DNA of 64,000 nucleotides from Lewinella sp. W8 (lineage in GTDB: Bacteria; Bacteroidota; Bacteroidia; Chitinophagales; Saprospiraceae), in NCBI RefSeq assembly GCF_004375085.3, contig NZ_SNAQ03000007.1:62001-126000 (forward strand), read 5' to 3'. The notes under the pieces are model-generated. The model made no database searches. It saw only the letters and a program-made list of their open reading frames with translations, and had not been told where the DNA came from. Made by a program: the position numbers and the translations under genes. Shown here piece by piece: positions 16,527 to 24,580 of this stretch; position 1 is the stretch's first letter, and each line of letters begins with the position of its first letter.

Positions 16527-17117
16527 ATGATTTCAAACCCGTTTAAACAAAATAAACCACCGCCTACGACGCTCTCTGACGCCGATCTCGTCGCCGGCAT
16601 CCGGGACGGCAATCGGCGGCTGCTTAAAGAATTGTACAACCGCTACGCCAGCAAGATTTACTACAAATGCTTGAGCATGATTAAGAACACCGACTTAGCT
16701 CAGGATATGGCCCACGATGTTTTCATCAAGGTGGCCACTAATTTGCATAAGTATCAGGGGAAAGCGGAACTTTCTTTCTGGATTTACGCCATTACCTATA
16801 ACCATTGTATCAGCCACCTTAGGAAAACGGAGAGGCTGCGCTTCGTCCCCATCGATGAAAAACTGGATCCCGCCGACGAAGGTGAACATGAGCTTACTGA
16901 AAAGATCGTCCGCGATCTCAAGCTAAACCAGCTCAAGCGCCTGATCAAAATGCTGAAGCCCGAAGAGGAAGTCATCCTGCTGATGCGTTATCAGGATGGC
17001 ATGAGCATCAAGCAAATCGCGGGTATTCTGCAACTAGGGGAAAGTGCCGTCAAAATGCGCCTCAAGCGCGTTCGTAACCACCTCGCTGAACTGTTCAACG
17101 ACTTGAACCATGAGTAA
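16527..17117 (+). CDS. ECF-type RNA polymerase sigma factor
   Basis: 196 aa from the ATG at 16527. Region 2 is seen at 'LYNRYASKIYYKCLSMIKN' and 'DLAQDMAHDVFIKVATNL', with 'FWIYAITYNHCISHLRK' as 2.3/2.4; region 4 is 'MLKPEEEVILLMRYQDGMSI' and 'QIAGILQLGESAVKMRLKRV'. The linker is short and there is no extra domain. Group 4 sigma factors direct RNA polymerase to stress promoters. Eight copies of one promoter-like motif lie in this element, one directly before this gene, so it probably controls itself and the cargo. The next gene overlaps its end by 8 nt. No classical membrane anti-sigma factor is adjacent. Confidence 0.92.
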   Translation: MISNPFKQNKPPPTTLSDADLVAGIRDGNRRLLKELYNRYASKIYYKCLSMIKNTDLAQDMAHDVFIKVATNLHKYQGKAELSFWIYAITYNHCISHLRKTERLRFVPIDEKLDPADEGEHELTEKIVRDLKLNQLKRLIKMLKPEEEVILLMRYQDGMSIKQIAGILQLGESAVKMRLKRVRNHLAELFNDLNHE

Positions 17118-17352
17118 AAAAACTACCATGCAACTGCTCCTGGAGGCTCGCTTCCAGCAACTAGCCGAGGACCATGAGGAGCGCCACGAAATGCCCGCCG
17201 AACTTCGTGAAGAGGTCTTTCGAACGCTCGACCTCATAGACGTTGTCGGTGAAGTCACCGACCTCTTTACCGGTAAGTTTGGCGAAACCACCGTCGGGTT
17301 CATCGACCTCATCGAAAGCCCGGATTTAGAAGGTGACGACGAAGCCGTGTAG
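17110..17352 (+). CDS. Small acidic protein overlapping the sigma gene, candidate sigma regulator
   Basis: 80 aa, acidic (many Glu/Asp), predicted helical with a hydrophobic C-terminal half ('TLDLIDVVGEVTDLF', 'TTVGFIDLIESPDLEG'). Its ATG lies inside the end of the sigma gene (8-nt overlap), so translation is coupled. No transmembrane helix and no zinc anti-sigma motif. The position is that of an anti-sigma factor or cofactor in many ECF operons; this role is an inference. Confidence 0.75.
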   Translation: MSKKTTMQLLLEARFQQLAEDHEERHEMPAELREEVFRTLDLIDVVGEVTDLFTGKFGETTVGFIDLIESPDLEGDDEAV

Positions 17353-17377
17353 CGGGAAAACTTTCTCTAAATTTTTT

Positions 17378-17406
17378 GTGACCCTTTTCCCTGCTGGACT
17401 CCTTAT
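17378..17406 (+). promoter_or_regulatory. ECF-type promoter P3 (235-aa gene)
   Basis: GTGAC at 17378-17382, 15-nt spacer, ACTCCTTAT at 17398-17406, preceded by a T-run; 38 nt before the ATG at 17445. Confidence 0.75.
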
Positions 17407-17444
17407 GCTAGCCGCCGTAAAATACTCGGCACAAGCTTAGAACC

Positions 17445-18152
17445 ATGCAACCTAAATTCAAAGTAACTCTCCAACAGTCCAAGCCCTTAGCCGAAATCGC
17501 CGGCGATTGGACCACCAGCGATTATAACGAGATCCTCCGGATGACTGACTATGGTGATGCGGATGACCTTGATGGCAACGAATTCCAGGGTATGGCCCTG
17601 CTCTCTCTTTCCGAGCTTGAAAAGGACGAAGCCGCCCAGCTGCTCATTGAGTATGTCTTCCCTGAAGATGCGCTCTCTGAAGGCCAGGCCCAAAACGCCG
17701 CCCACCAAATGGAGGACGAAAAGTTGTGGGAAGAATATCCCGACCCCACCCATCACCGAAACTTTTTCCGGGTTGGCAGCCTGCTTTATCGCGCTTTTAA
17801 CGGGGGCTTCCCTAAGCCGGATGCCCGCAAGCTGACCATTCACGTCAATCCGAAAAGTGATGTCGATCCTAGCCTACTGGCTACACCTACGCCCGCCTTC
17901 ACGGCCCGCCTGCTGGCCGCCGGTATGGAAGATCGTACCCTCATCCACCGTCTCTACGAAGACGAACTCAAAAGCGAACAGTTTCCCGCCGCCGCTACCG
18001 TGGTGTGGTCCGTTAAGTCTACCTCCAACGGCGACGGCTCTTTCCAATTAGATATCCTGGGCTCCGACTACTGGCTCGAAGATTACCGCCCCGCGGACGC
18101 TTACGAGTGCGTGGCTTACCCGGATACCGTAGCCGTAGGAGACGAAGAGTAG
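17445..18152 (+). CDS. Hypothetical cytosolic protein of the sigma regulon
   Basis: 235 aa, acidic, no signal peptide, membrane segment or known motif. Distinctive blocks are 'DLDGNEFQGMALLSLSELE', 'YPDPTHHRNFFRVGSLLYRA' and 'DGSFQLDILGSDYWLEDYRP'. It has its own copy of the ECF-type promoter, so it is probably coexpressed with the channels of the element. I do not recognise the family. Confidence 0.75.
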   Translation: MQPKFKVTLQQSKPLAEIAGDWTTSDYNEILRMTDYGDADDLDGNEFQGMALLSLSELEKDEAAQLLIEYVFPEDALSEGQAQNAAHQMEDEKLWEEYPDPTHHRNFFRVGSLLYRAFNGGFPKPDARKLTIHVNPKSDVDPSLLATPTPAFTARLLAAGMEDRTLIHRLYEDELKSEQFPAAATVVWSVKSTSNGDGSFQLDILGSDYWLEDYRPADAYECVAYPDTVAVGDEE

Positions 18153-18250
18153 CACGTTTATCTCAGTGCTCCATATGTTTTATTATAAGGGTTTTAGGTG
18201 TTTATTTCTGGTGCGGCACCTACGGGTGTCGCACTTTCTCAAAAAAGAAT

Positions 18251-18279
18251 GTGACGCTTTTCCCAAACCGACTCTTTAT
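18251..18279 (+). promoter_or_regulatory. ECF-type promoter P4 (MscS channel operon)
   Basis: GTGAC at 18251-18255, 15-nt spacer, ACTCTTTAT at 18271-18279, the best match to the consensus; 32 nt before the ATG at 18312. Confidence 0.8.
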
Positions 18280-18311
18280 CGAGCATTCTCGAACACCCAC
18301 GCACTTATAAT

Positions 18312-19145
18312 ATGAATGAAATTACTTCCTACTCCGAGCTCTTCTTCGACTCCCTCCAGTCGCTGGCCCGCACCTTCATGACCGCGCTGCCGCGCGTCGT
18401 GGCGGGTCTGGTCGTCTTCCTGCTCGGCTGGCTCATCGCCCGCCTGCTCTCCCGGGGAATCGAGCGGGTGCTTCGAGCCATTCGCTTCAACACCCTGTCC
18501 GATAAGGTAGGGGCCAGCAAGCTGCTGCAGCGGGCCAACGTGTCCCTCTCCCCGGCCGAACTCATCGGCAAGTTCATCTACTGGATCATCCTGCTGGTGG
18601 TCATCATCACCGCCGCCGATACCGTTGGTTGGACGGCCGTCTCCACCGAGATCTCCAAGTTGCTCTCTTACCTGCCGCAACTCCTGGCTGCCATCATTTT
18701 CTTCGTCATTGGCTACTACATCGTCACCTTCATCCGAGACCTGGTCAGCGGCGCGGCCCGCAGCCTGGGCATCAGCGCCGGGCGCGTCATCAGCGCGGTA
18801 GTGTACTATCTGCTGTTGTTCATCGTCACGCTTACCGCCCTGGATCAGGCCGGCGTAGACACCACGATCATCACCGCTAACATGCTCGTTATCGTCGGTT
18901 CCGTCATGCTGGCCGCCGCCATCTCTTACGGCTTCGCCTCTCGCGACGTGCTGGCTAACATCCTGGCCGGCTTCTTCAACCGGCGTAACCTCCAAATCGG
19001 CCAGACCATCGAGGTCAACGGTCAGCGGGGTAAGGTAGTGGCCATGACCAGCCTGGCCGTTACTCTCCAGGTCAGCGAGTCCGAAAAGCTCATCATCCCG
19101 AGCCAAACCATCATCAACGAATCCGTCCGCGTCATCGAGGAATAA
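18312..19145 (+). CDS. MscS-family mechanosensitive ion channel (compact form)
   Basis: 277 aa. Five hydrophobic segments (about residues 23-45, 88-108, 118-140, 157-180, 190-212) precede a short beta domain. The pore region 'GSVMLAAAISYGFASRDVLA' and the following 'ILAGFFNRRNLQIGQTIEVN' match the MscS TM3/beta junction. The large C-terminal alpha-beta vestibule domain is missing; the protein stops after the Sm-like beta domain, as in compact MscS homologues. The family releases solutes on hypo-osmotic shock. Under ECF-type promoter P4 and probably cotranscribed with 19205 and 20513. Confidence 0.88.
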   Translation: MNEITSYSELFFDSLQSLARTFMTALPRVVAGLVVFLLGWLIARLLSRGIERVLRAIRFNTLSDKVGASKLLQRANVSLSPAELIGKFIYWIILLVVIITAADTVGWTAVSTEISKLLSYLPQLLAAIIFFVIGYYIVTFIRDLVSGAARSLGISAGRVISAVVYYLLLFIVTLTALDQAGVDTTIITANMLVIVGSVMLAAAISYGFASRDVLANILAGFFNRRNLQIGQTIEVNGQRGKVVAMTSLAVTLQVSESEKLIIPSQTIINESVRVIEE

Positions 19146-19204
19146 GGTGATCGGAAAATCATAAAAATGTAGCCCGTTTCCGACGGGAATCAACCAACCA
19201 TAAA

Positions 19205-20365
19205 ATGAAAAATTTCGCACTGGCCCTCGTGGCCCTTCTGGGCGTACTCTACCCGCTTTCCGCCCAGTACGCTACCGTTAACTACGACCTTAGCCATAAC
19301 TGGTTCAACCAGGGTCAGCCACTTCCCGCCGAGACCGACCTGGTCTTCACCGGCAAGATGCCCGCCGCTGCCGAGGTCGTCACCGTCACCATCCACTCCG
19401 CCAAGCGGGGCGACGTCCTCCACACCGCCACCTGGCACCGCGTCAACGCCGGCGACGAACTCTCTTTGCCCGTCAACTACAAGCTGCGCTCCGACTACAC
19501 CTACGATTTCCAGATCGATTTCTTCGGAACCGTCGGCAAGGGTAAGCAGAACGAACTACGGCAGCGGATGGTAAACACCCTCAACGCTTACCTCGAGGCC
19601 AAGCAGAAAGACGGTGCCTCCATCGACTTCGCCGGCGGTGCCAAAAAACTTACCCGCGAGATGAACGAGCTCCTCGCCGAGTTGCTTACGCCCTACCAGG
19701 CCCGCACCGGTGGCTGGAACCGCGAACTGTCCGACCTCGTGCTGCTTAAGTTCGAGCGGATGGAAAAGGCGAAGATGACCGTCGGCTACGATAAGCGGGA
19801 TACCACCGCCACCAAGGACGATGTCCGCAAGATCAACCGCATCACCCAACTGGCCGAAATGCAGGAGATCCTCGCCGCCGAAGTCGATCGTATCCTTTCC
19901 GTCGATCTGCTCGGCCTCCAGGATGCCCGCCTGATTGACGATTACACCACCGAGCGCAAGCCCGGCAGCCTGGCCCTTAACCTCGGCTACGGCGGTGCCT
20001 TCCTCAGCGGCAGCTTGGGCGATGGTACCTACGGCTCCGCGCCCTACGCCGGCATCGGTTTGCCCCTCGGGAACCGGGTGCTGGGTACCAAGTTCTTCCG
20101 TAACGCCAGCCTGGTCGCCGGGGTATTCCTGGACGAGTTCGAGGGGGGAGACGGCCAGGAAGTCAAAGGATTCCTCATCGATAAGCCCCTCTACGTTGGC
20201 CTGGACTACAAGCTCTTCCAGTTCGTCCACCTCAACGCCGGCGCCACCACCCTGGACGGCCGAACCCTGAACGTGATGGACGGTGTGGAAGCTAACCAGT
20301 TGGCCATCCGCCCCTTCGTCGGTTTGAGCGCCCGGATCAACCTGGCGCTCGGCCTCGGGAAGTAG
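19205..20365 (+). CDS. Secreted hypothetical protein, probably outer-membrane associated
   Basis: 386 aa with a cleavable signal peptide ending near 'LYPLSAQ'. The middle is helical and charged ('NELRQRMVNTLNAYLEAKQ', 'MEKAKMTVGYDKRDTTATKD'); the last ~130 residues alternate like beta strands ('LALNLGYGGAFLSGSLGDG', 'LAIRPFVGLSARINLALGL') and end in an aromatic-poor strand. This may be a small barrel or a barrel-associated domain. It starts 59 nt after the MscS gene with no terminator between, so it likely belongs to that operon. Family unknown. Confidence 0.75.
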   Translation: MKNFALALVALLGVLYPLSAQYATVNYDLSHNWFNQGQPLPAETDLVFTGKMPAAAEVVTVTIHSAKRGDVLHTATWHRVNAGDELSLPVNYKLRSDYTYDFQIDFFGTVGKGKQNELRQRMVNTLNAYLEAKQKDGASIDFAGGAKKLTREMNELLAELLTPYQARTGGWNRELSDLVLLKFERMEKAKMTVGYDKRDTTATKDDVRKINRITQLAEMQEILAAEVDRILSVDLLGLQDARLIDDYTTERKPGSLALNLGYGGAFLSGSLGDGTYGSAPYAGIGLPLGNRVLGTKFFRNASLVAGVFLDEFEGGDGQEVKGFLIDKPLYVGLDYKLFQFVHLNAGATTLDGRTLNVMDGVEANQLAIRPFVGLSARINLALGLGK

Positions 20366-20373
20366 CATTATTT

Positions 20374-20456
20374 GGCGCGGCCGCAGGTGCAAGGCAGGGG
20401 ACGAAGAGCGAGGAACCCCGCTCCTTGATCCTCCCCTTTGCACCCGCGGCCGCGCC
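20374..20456. repeat. GC-rich palindromic repeat, copy A
   Basis: 19-bp arms GGCGCGGCCGCAGGTGCAA and its complement (one A-C mismatch) flank a 45-bp centre. The same arms and a similar centre occur at 32222-32303; a solo arm is at 13899. REP-like or MITE-like element in the gap before the OmpA gene. Confidence 0.7.
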
Positions 20457-20512
20457 CCCTTGGCTGCCCCGCAAAGCATAATCACCCCCTTATAATTCAA
20501 ACCAATCTAATC

Positions 20513-21385
20513 ATGTCTTTTCGCATTATCCCCGTACTATTTTTTGCCCTGCTGCTGACCTCCTGCGTCAGCAAGCGCAAGTACGAAGACCTCCGTAGCG
20601 TCGAAAACCGCCAGCAACGCGAGCTGGCCGATCTGCGTAAGCAACTCACCGCCGCCGAAAACACGGTCCGGGATCTCAACGCTTCCCAAAGCAGCCAGCT
20701 GACCGAAAGCCAGCAGCGGGAACAACGTCTGCAAACCGAGCTGGCCAACGCCCGCAACGAAGTCGCTCGCGTCAAAACGGATATCGAAACCGTCCGCAAC
20801 GAACTCAGCCTGGCCAAAACCGAACTGGCCCGCCAAACCAACCAACTCGGCGGCCTGGAACAGGACCTGACCGCCCGCAGCCAGCGCATCGCTGAGCTGG
20901 AACGCGCTATCCAGGAGAAAGAAGCCCGTATCGAGGCCATCCGCACCACCATCGACCGGACCCTCCGCGGCTTCTCCGCCTCCGACCTCACCGTCCGCGA
21001 ACAGGACGGGAAGATCTACGTCAGCATGAGCCAGGACCTGCTCTTTCCTTCCGGTAGTAAAACCATCAACGCCAAGGGTAAAGACGCCCTCGCCCAACTC
21101 GCCGGTGCCCTGGTTGCTAATTCCGACATCGCGATCACCGTTGAGGGCCACACCGACTCCGATGGCAACGAAAATACCAACTGGGACCTATCCGTAGATC
21201 GGGCCGTTTCCGTGCTCAAGGAACTCACCAAGAATGGGGTAGACCCTACGCGTATCATCGCCTCCGGCCGCGGGGAGTACTTCCCCGTAGATAACAATGA
21301 AACTCGCGAGGGCAAAGCCCGCAACCGCCGTACGGAAATTATCCTGACGCCCAAGCTGGATGCGCTCTACCGACTGCTCAACTAG
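20513..21385 (+). CDS. OmpA-family peptidoglycan-associated lipoprotein with coiled coil
   Basis: 290 aa from the ATG at 20513, chosen because it begins a lipoprotein signal (LLLTSC lipobox). A long coiled coil with regular heptads (about residues 25-135) spans the periplasm, then an OmpA/MotB domain with the peptidoglycan-binding signature 'VEGHTDSDGNENTNWDLSVD' and 'GRGEYFPVDNNETREGKARN', ending 'NRRTEIILTP'. The protein ties the outer membrane to peptidoglycan. It is the third gene after ECF-type promoter P4 and is followed by a strong terminator. Confidence 0.9.
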   Translation: MSFRIIPVLFFALLLTSCVSKRKYEDLRSVENRQQRELADLRKQLTAAENTVRDLNASQSSQLTESQQREQRLQTELANARNEVARVKTDIETVRNELSLAKTELARQTNQLGGLEQDLTARSQRIAELERAIQEKEARIEAIRTTIDRTLRGFSASDLTVREQDGKIYVSMSQDLLFPSGSKTINAKGKDALAQLAGALVANSDIAITVEGHTDSDGNENTNWDLSVDRAVSVLKELTKNGVDPTRIIASGRGEYFPVDNNETREGKARNRRTEIILTPKLDALYRLLN

Positions 21386-21406
21386 ACAAGCTCGTAATCT
21401 CACGCT

Positions 21407-21440
21407 GCGGTCCGGGGCTTGCTCCGGACCGCCCTTTTTT
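21407..21440 (+). terminator. Rho-independent terminator after the OmpA gene
   Basis: GCGGTCCGG and CCGGACCGC stem, 8-nt loop, then CCTTTTTT. It lies 22 nt after the stop. The longer frame of the next gene would begin with a TTG inside this hairpin, which argues for the ATG at 21458. Confidence 0.85.
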
Positions 21441-21457
21441 CTTTTGCCCACTCTTCC

Positions 21458-23845
21458 ATGGAAGCACCACCAACTATTTCCTTTACTGATCAGTTTGCTG
21501 ACCTACAGCAGGAGCTGACTTCCCGCAACGAGACTCTCTGGCAGCAAGCAGACCCCGCTTTACGTTACCACGATCTTTCCGAGTTTACCTTTTGGTTGAC
21601 CGGACAGCTTCTCACCCTTGGTGACGCTGCTCAGGAAGTAATAGCGGAAGAAATGCCCACAAGGCCGGTGGCCTTTTTTGTAATTTATGTCTGGCTCGAA
21701 CGAGCAAAGGACGTAGTTATTTTATTGCGGAACACTTGTTTTGAGCAACACCGTGCGGACTTGCTCAAGCGAGATAACCGTATTGTTCAGGGTGACCTCA
21801 CCGCTTTCTTTGCTGACACTGAGGAGGTTGTGCGCGGGGCCGTTACAGATTTAGTAGCGCTGCCTGATAATCTGACGTATGCTCCTGAGCTGTTGGAGCG
21901 TCGTATTCAGAAGTGGCGCTTAGAGCATAGCCCCTGGCCCGTGTTGCGAGAGCAGTTTACACTGTTACTCGAACAGGAGGAGGTGCTTAATAATCAAGTT
22001 TTGCGGCTAGAGGCGACTGAAGTAGTTTTTCAGCGCATTCACGCCCACTTTTCCAAGGCTTTTAGCAGTTACCTGTCCTACTTGGTCGAATTAGCTACAG
22101 CACTCGGTGGTGGATTTTCCACAAATGGTGCACCAGCTAAGGAAGGAAGCTCTGCTGAGAGGCTTAAAGCATTGCGCAAGTTTACGGATTGGGCTCCACA
22201 ACCTGAGACTTCAGCTTTGTTCATTGATCAATTGCAAGAATTTACGGATGCTTTGCCAAAGGGGGAGGCTTTGATCATTGGTACGGAAGCGGGACTATTG
22301 CAGCGTCGTTCGTTTAATCTTACCCGAGATACTGCAGCCTGGATTCAGTCGGAGCTGATGTCTGATGTACAAGAATTCTACAACCGTCGGGAGCAAATCA
22401 CTAACCGATTGCTCATTGCGCTGCGCACGGGAGAAAACAGGCGGGAGTCTGCGCGCCAGGAAGGTCAAGATCTGCTGGCCAGGGACATTAACCACAGTCT
22501 GGAACAGTTGCGCAACAACCTAGAACGGTCTGCGGAAAAAATCAAGTCGCTGGAACAAGAAACGGGTACTGTCCTTAAGCGGGCACTATCAATTGGCAAC
22601 GTTCTTAATCCGGACTTCCTACAACTCAATCTTCAGCAAACCCTGCACCAGTACCGAAAGTACCAACAATCTGGGATAGCGGAACTGAGCCAGTATGTGC
22701 GAACAAAAGCAAAACAATTAGTCAGTAGAGGCCGGGATAGCCTCCGCACCGAGGCCCTCAGCGAGTCCGAGCGTATTGTCCGCTTGCTCGACGAACGGAA
22801 GCCTCAGACTGCCGCCGCTCATTATACTGGCATGTTCATTAATACAGGATTCCTGGGCGAATCTTTCTGGGTCGGCCGGTCGGCCGAGCTACAACGCGTG
22901 GGGAATATCATTCATCACTGGCGAAAAGGCTTCCGGGGAGCAGTCCTCATTTCGGGGAGACGCCATTCGGGCAAATCATTTTTCGCCGAAATGATCGGCC
23001 ATCGGTACTTTGAGAATGATTTTGTTCACTTGCGCCCCAACGCCCGCCTAAGCCTGGCCGGCCGGACCCTCGAGCCGACCGAAGACCTGGAAGCTGCCTT
23101 ACAGTTTGTAGTGGAAAACGGCCGCCGCGAGCGGAAAATGGTGCTCATTGATGATCTGGCTGGCTGGCAAGATCAGGATTCTCCGCTGTCCATGGACGTG
23201 GACAGCCTCTTGCGGCACCTCGATGCATACGGGAACCAGCTTTTTTGGGTAGTCACCACCGACAGTAGCCTGCACCAACAATTACAATTGCACCTAGAGA
23301 TAAATCGGTATTTCCAGGCCATTTTCCCGCTAAGCCGACTTTCCAGCGAGGAAGTAGTTGATGCCATTCTCATCCGTCACGGGGCGACCCAAACGCAACT
23401 GGTTGACGAAACGGGTAAGGAACTTGCAACCGAACATCTGCGTCAAAAAATCCGCCAAACGATCCGGGGAAGCCAAGGTCATATCGGTGATGCCCTTCGG
23501 CGATGGGCCTACGCCGTATGCGTCTACGATGGGGAAAGTATCCGTCTGACTAAAGGTGCCCGCTTGTCGCTGACCACTCCCTTGAGCAAGAACGCTGGCA
23601 TCCTGCTACGTGCAATTCTCGTGGAGCGCATTACTTCGGAGTACCAGCTTAGGAAACAGTTTGGCCCCCTTTTTCGTGAGGTCTTTCAACCCCTGACCCA
23701 ACGCTACCTGCAGCTTGGTCTACTCACTCGTCTTCCCAACGGTGCGTTGAGCGTTAACCCCGCCCTCACCGGAGAGTTGGAGCGAGAGCTCCGTCATCAG
23801 TCTTTCCTTCCTCCCAAAGTCACGACCACCAACGAAATTATTTAA
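21458..23845 (+). CDS. Large P-loop (STAND/AAA-like) ATPase with long helical N-terminus
   Basis: 795 aa. Residues ~1-455 are helical, with coiled-coil stretches and no recognised motif. An ATPase domain follows: Walker A GRRHSGKS (Gly500-Ser507), Walker B MVLIDD (Asp565-Asp566) and a sensor-like 'FWVVTTDSS'. Residues ~640-795 look like a winged-helix C-terminus ('LVERITSEYQLRKQFGPLF', 'LQLGLLTRLPNGALSVNP'). The order resembles ORC/STAND NTPases. Its stop is 3 nt before the GTG of an MscS-like membrane protein, so they are coupled. I infer that nucleotide-dependent conformational change may act on that membrane partner; no homologous system is known to me. First gene of a six-gene operon running to 28502. 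Confidence 0.8.
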   Translation: MEAPPTISFTDQFADLQQELTSRNETLWQQADPALRYHDLSEFTFWLTGQLLTLGDAAQEVIAEEMPTRPVAFFVIYVWLERAKDVVILLRNTCFEQHRADLLKRDNRIVQGDLTAFFADTEEVVRGAVTDLVALPDNLTYAPELLERRIQKWRLEHSPWPVLREQFTLLLEQEEVLNNQVLRLEATEVVFQRIHAHFSKAFSSYLSYLVELATALGGGFSTNGAPAKEGSSAERLKALRKFTDWAPQPETSALFIDQLQEFTDALPKGEALIIGTEAGLLQRRSFNLTRDTAAWIQSELMSDVQEFYNRREQITNRLLIALRTGENRRESARQEGQDLLARDINHSLEQLRNNLERSAEKIKSLEQETGTVLKRALSIGNVLNPDFLQLNLQQTLHQYRKYQQSGIAELSQYVRTKAKQLVSRGRDSLRTEALSESERIVRLLDERKPQTAAAHYTGMFINTGFLGESFWVGRSAELQRVGNIIHHWRKGFRGAVLISGRRHSGKSFFAEMIGHRYFENDFVHLRPNARLSLAGRTLEPTEDLEAALQFVVENGRRERKMVLIDDLAGWQDQDSPLSMDVDSLLRHLDAYGNQLFWVVTTDSSLHQQLQLHLEINRYFQAIFPLSRLSSEEVVDAILIRHGATQTQLVDETGKELATEHLRQKIRQTIRGSQGHIGDALRRWAYAVCVYDGESIRLTKGARLSLTTPLSKNAGILLRAILVERITSEYQLRKQFGPLFREVFQPLTQRYLQLGLLTRLPNGALSVNPALTGELERELRHQSFLPPKVTTTNEII

Positions 23846-23848
23846 GCC

Positions 23849-24562
23849 GTGGAACAATTATTCCCTACCATTAGCTGGACCTTCTTGCTGGAAGCCACCC
23901 TCATTTTATTCCTTATTTACCTGGGGCTTCGTAGCCTGCCTTTAATTGTGGGCTTGGCGGGTAAAGGCCAGGTTCGTAATCCCCGTGCAATTCGGGTTCT
24001 TCACCGTGTCCGGGTAATCTACGAAGCCGTAGCATCAGCCATTGTTGTGGTCCTTTTCCTAGGGGTGAACCTACTGCCGCATGGGCTGCTGGTCGGCCTC
24101 CTTTTGCTGCTCCTATGGAATCAACTTCATGACTTTTTTAGTGGCCGGTTTCTTGGACTACGAACCGAAATTCAGGCTGGTCAGCAGATTGTCTTCGGAG
24201 GGCAAGAGGCTATCATTCAGCGGGAGGGGCCTTTGGGTGTAATCCTTCAATTTACCAAGGGGACGCGGCATATTCCTTATCGCCAATTGTATCAAAAGGG
24301 CTTTACCCGCTTGAGCGGAACCCACACCAGCAACTTTTTGGAACTGACCCTAACGCCGGAGGAAGAAGTCATTCCGCAATCTCTTGCTGGTCATCTACTG
24401 GCTTGTCCTTATCTGGACTGGGCACACTTGCCCGAAGTCCAATACGCACAGGGTGGTTCTGCTGAGGTACGTCTTAAAGTACTCCTCCTGGACGAGGACT
24501 ACGCCCCGGGTTTTATTTCCCTGCTCGCGGAGTGGGGGTTCGCGAAAAAAGTTAATCACTAA
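23849..24562 (+). CDS. MscS-like membrane protein coupled to the ATPase
   Basis: 237 aa, GTG start 3 nt after the ATPase stop. Three hydrophobic segments (about residues 10-32, 58-76, 80-92) then 'FFSGRFLGLRTEIQAGQQIV', resembling the MscS pore helix end and beta-domain entry, followed by a beta domain ('IIQREGPLGVILQFTKGTRH', 'IPYRQLYQKG') and a degenerate C-terminal alpha-beta domain. The usual Gly/Ala pore helix is much less clear than in the other MscS genes here, so ion conduction is uncertain. The tight coupling suggests a complex with the ATPase. Confidence 0.7.
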   Translation: MEQLFPTISWTFLLEATLILFLIYLGLRSLPLIVGLAGKGQVRNPRAIRVLHRVRVIYEAVASAIVVVLFLGVNLLPHGLLVGLLLLLLWNQLHDFFSGRFLGLRTEIQAGQQIVFGGQEAIIQREGPLGVILQFTKGTRHIPYRQLYQKGFTRLSGTHTSNFLELTLTPEEEVIPQSLAGHLLACPYLDWAHLPEVQYAQGGSAEVRLKVLLLDEDYAPGFISLLAEWGFAKKVNH

Positions 24563-24580
24563 AATATATCCACCATCATC

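Noticed and set aside
21419-21457. Earlier TTG start for the ATPase
   Set aside because: It lies within the OmpA terminator hairpin and the added residues are not protein-like.
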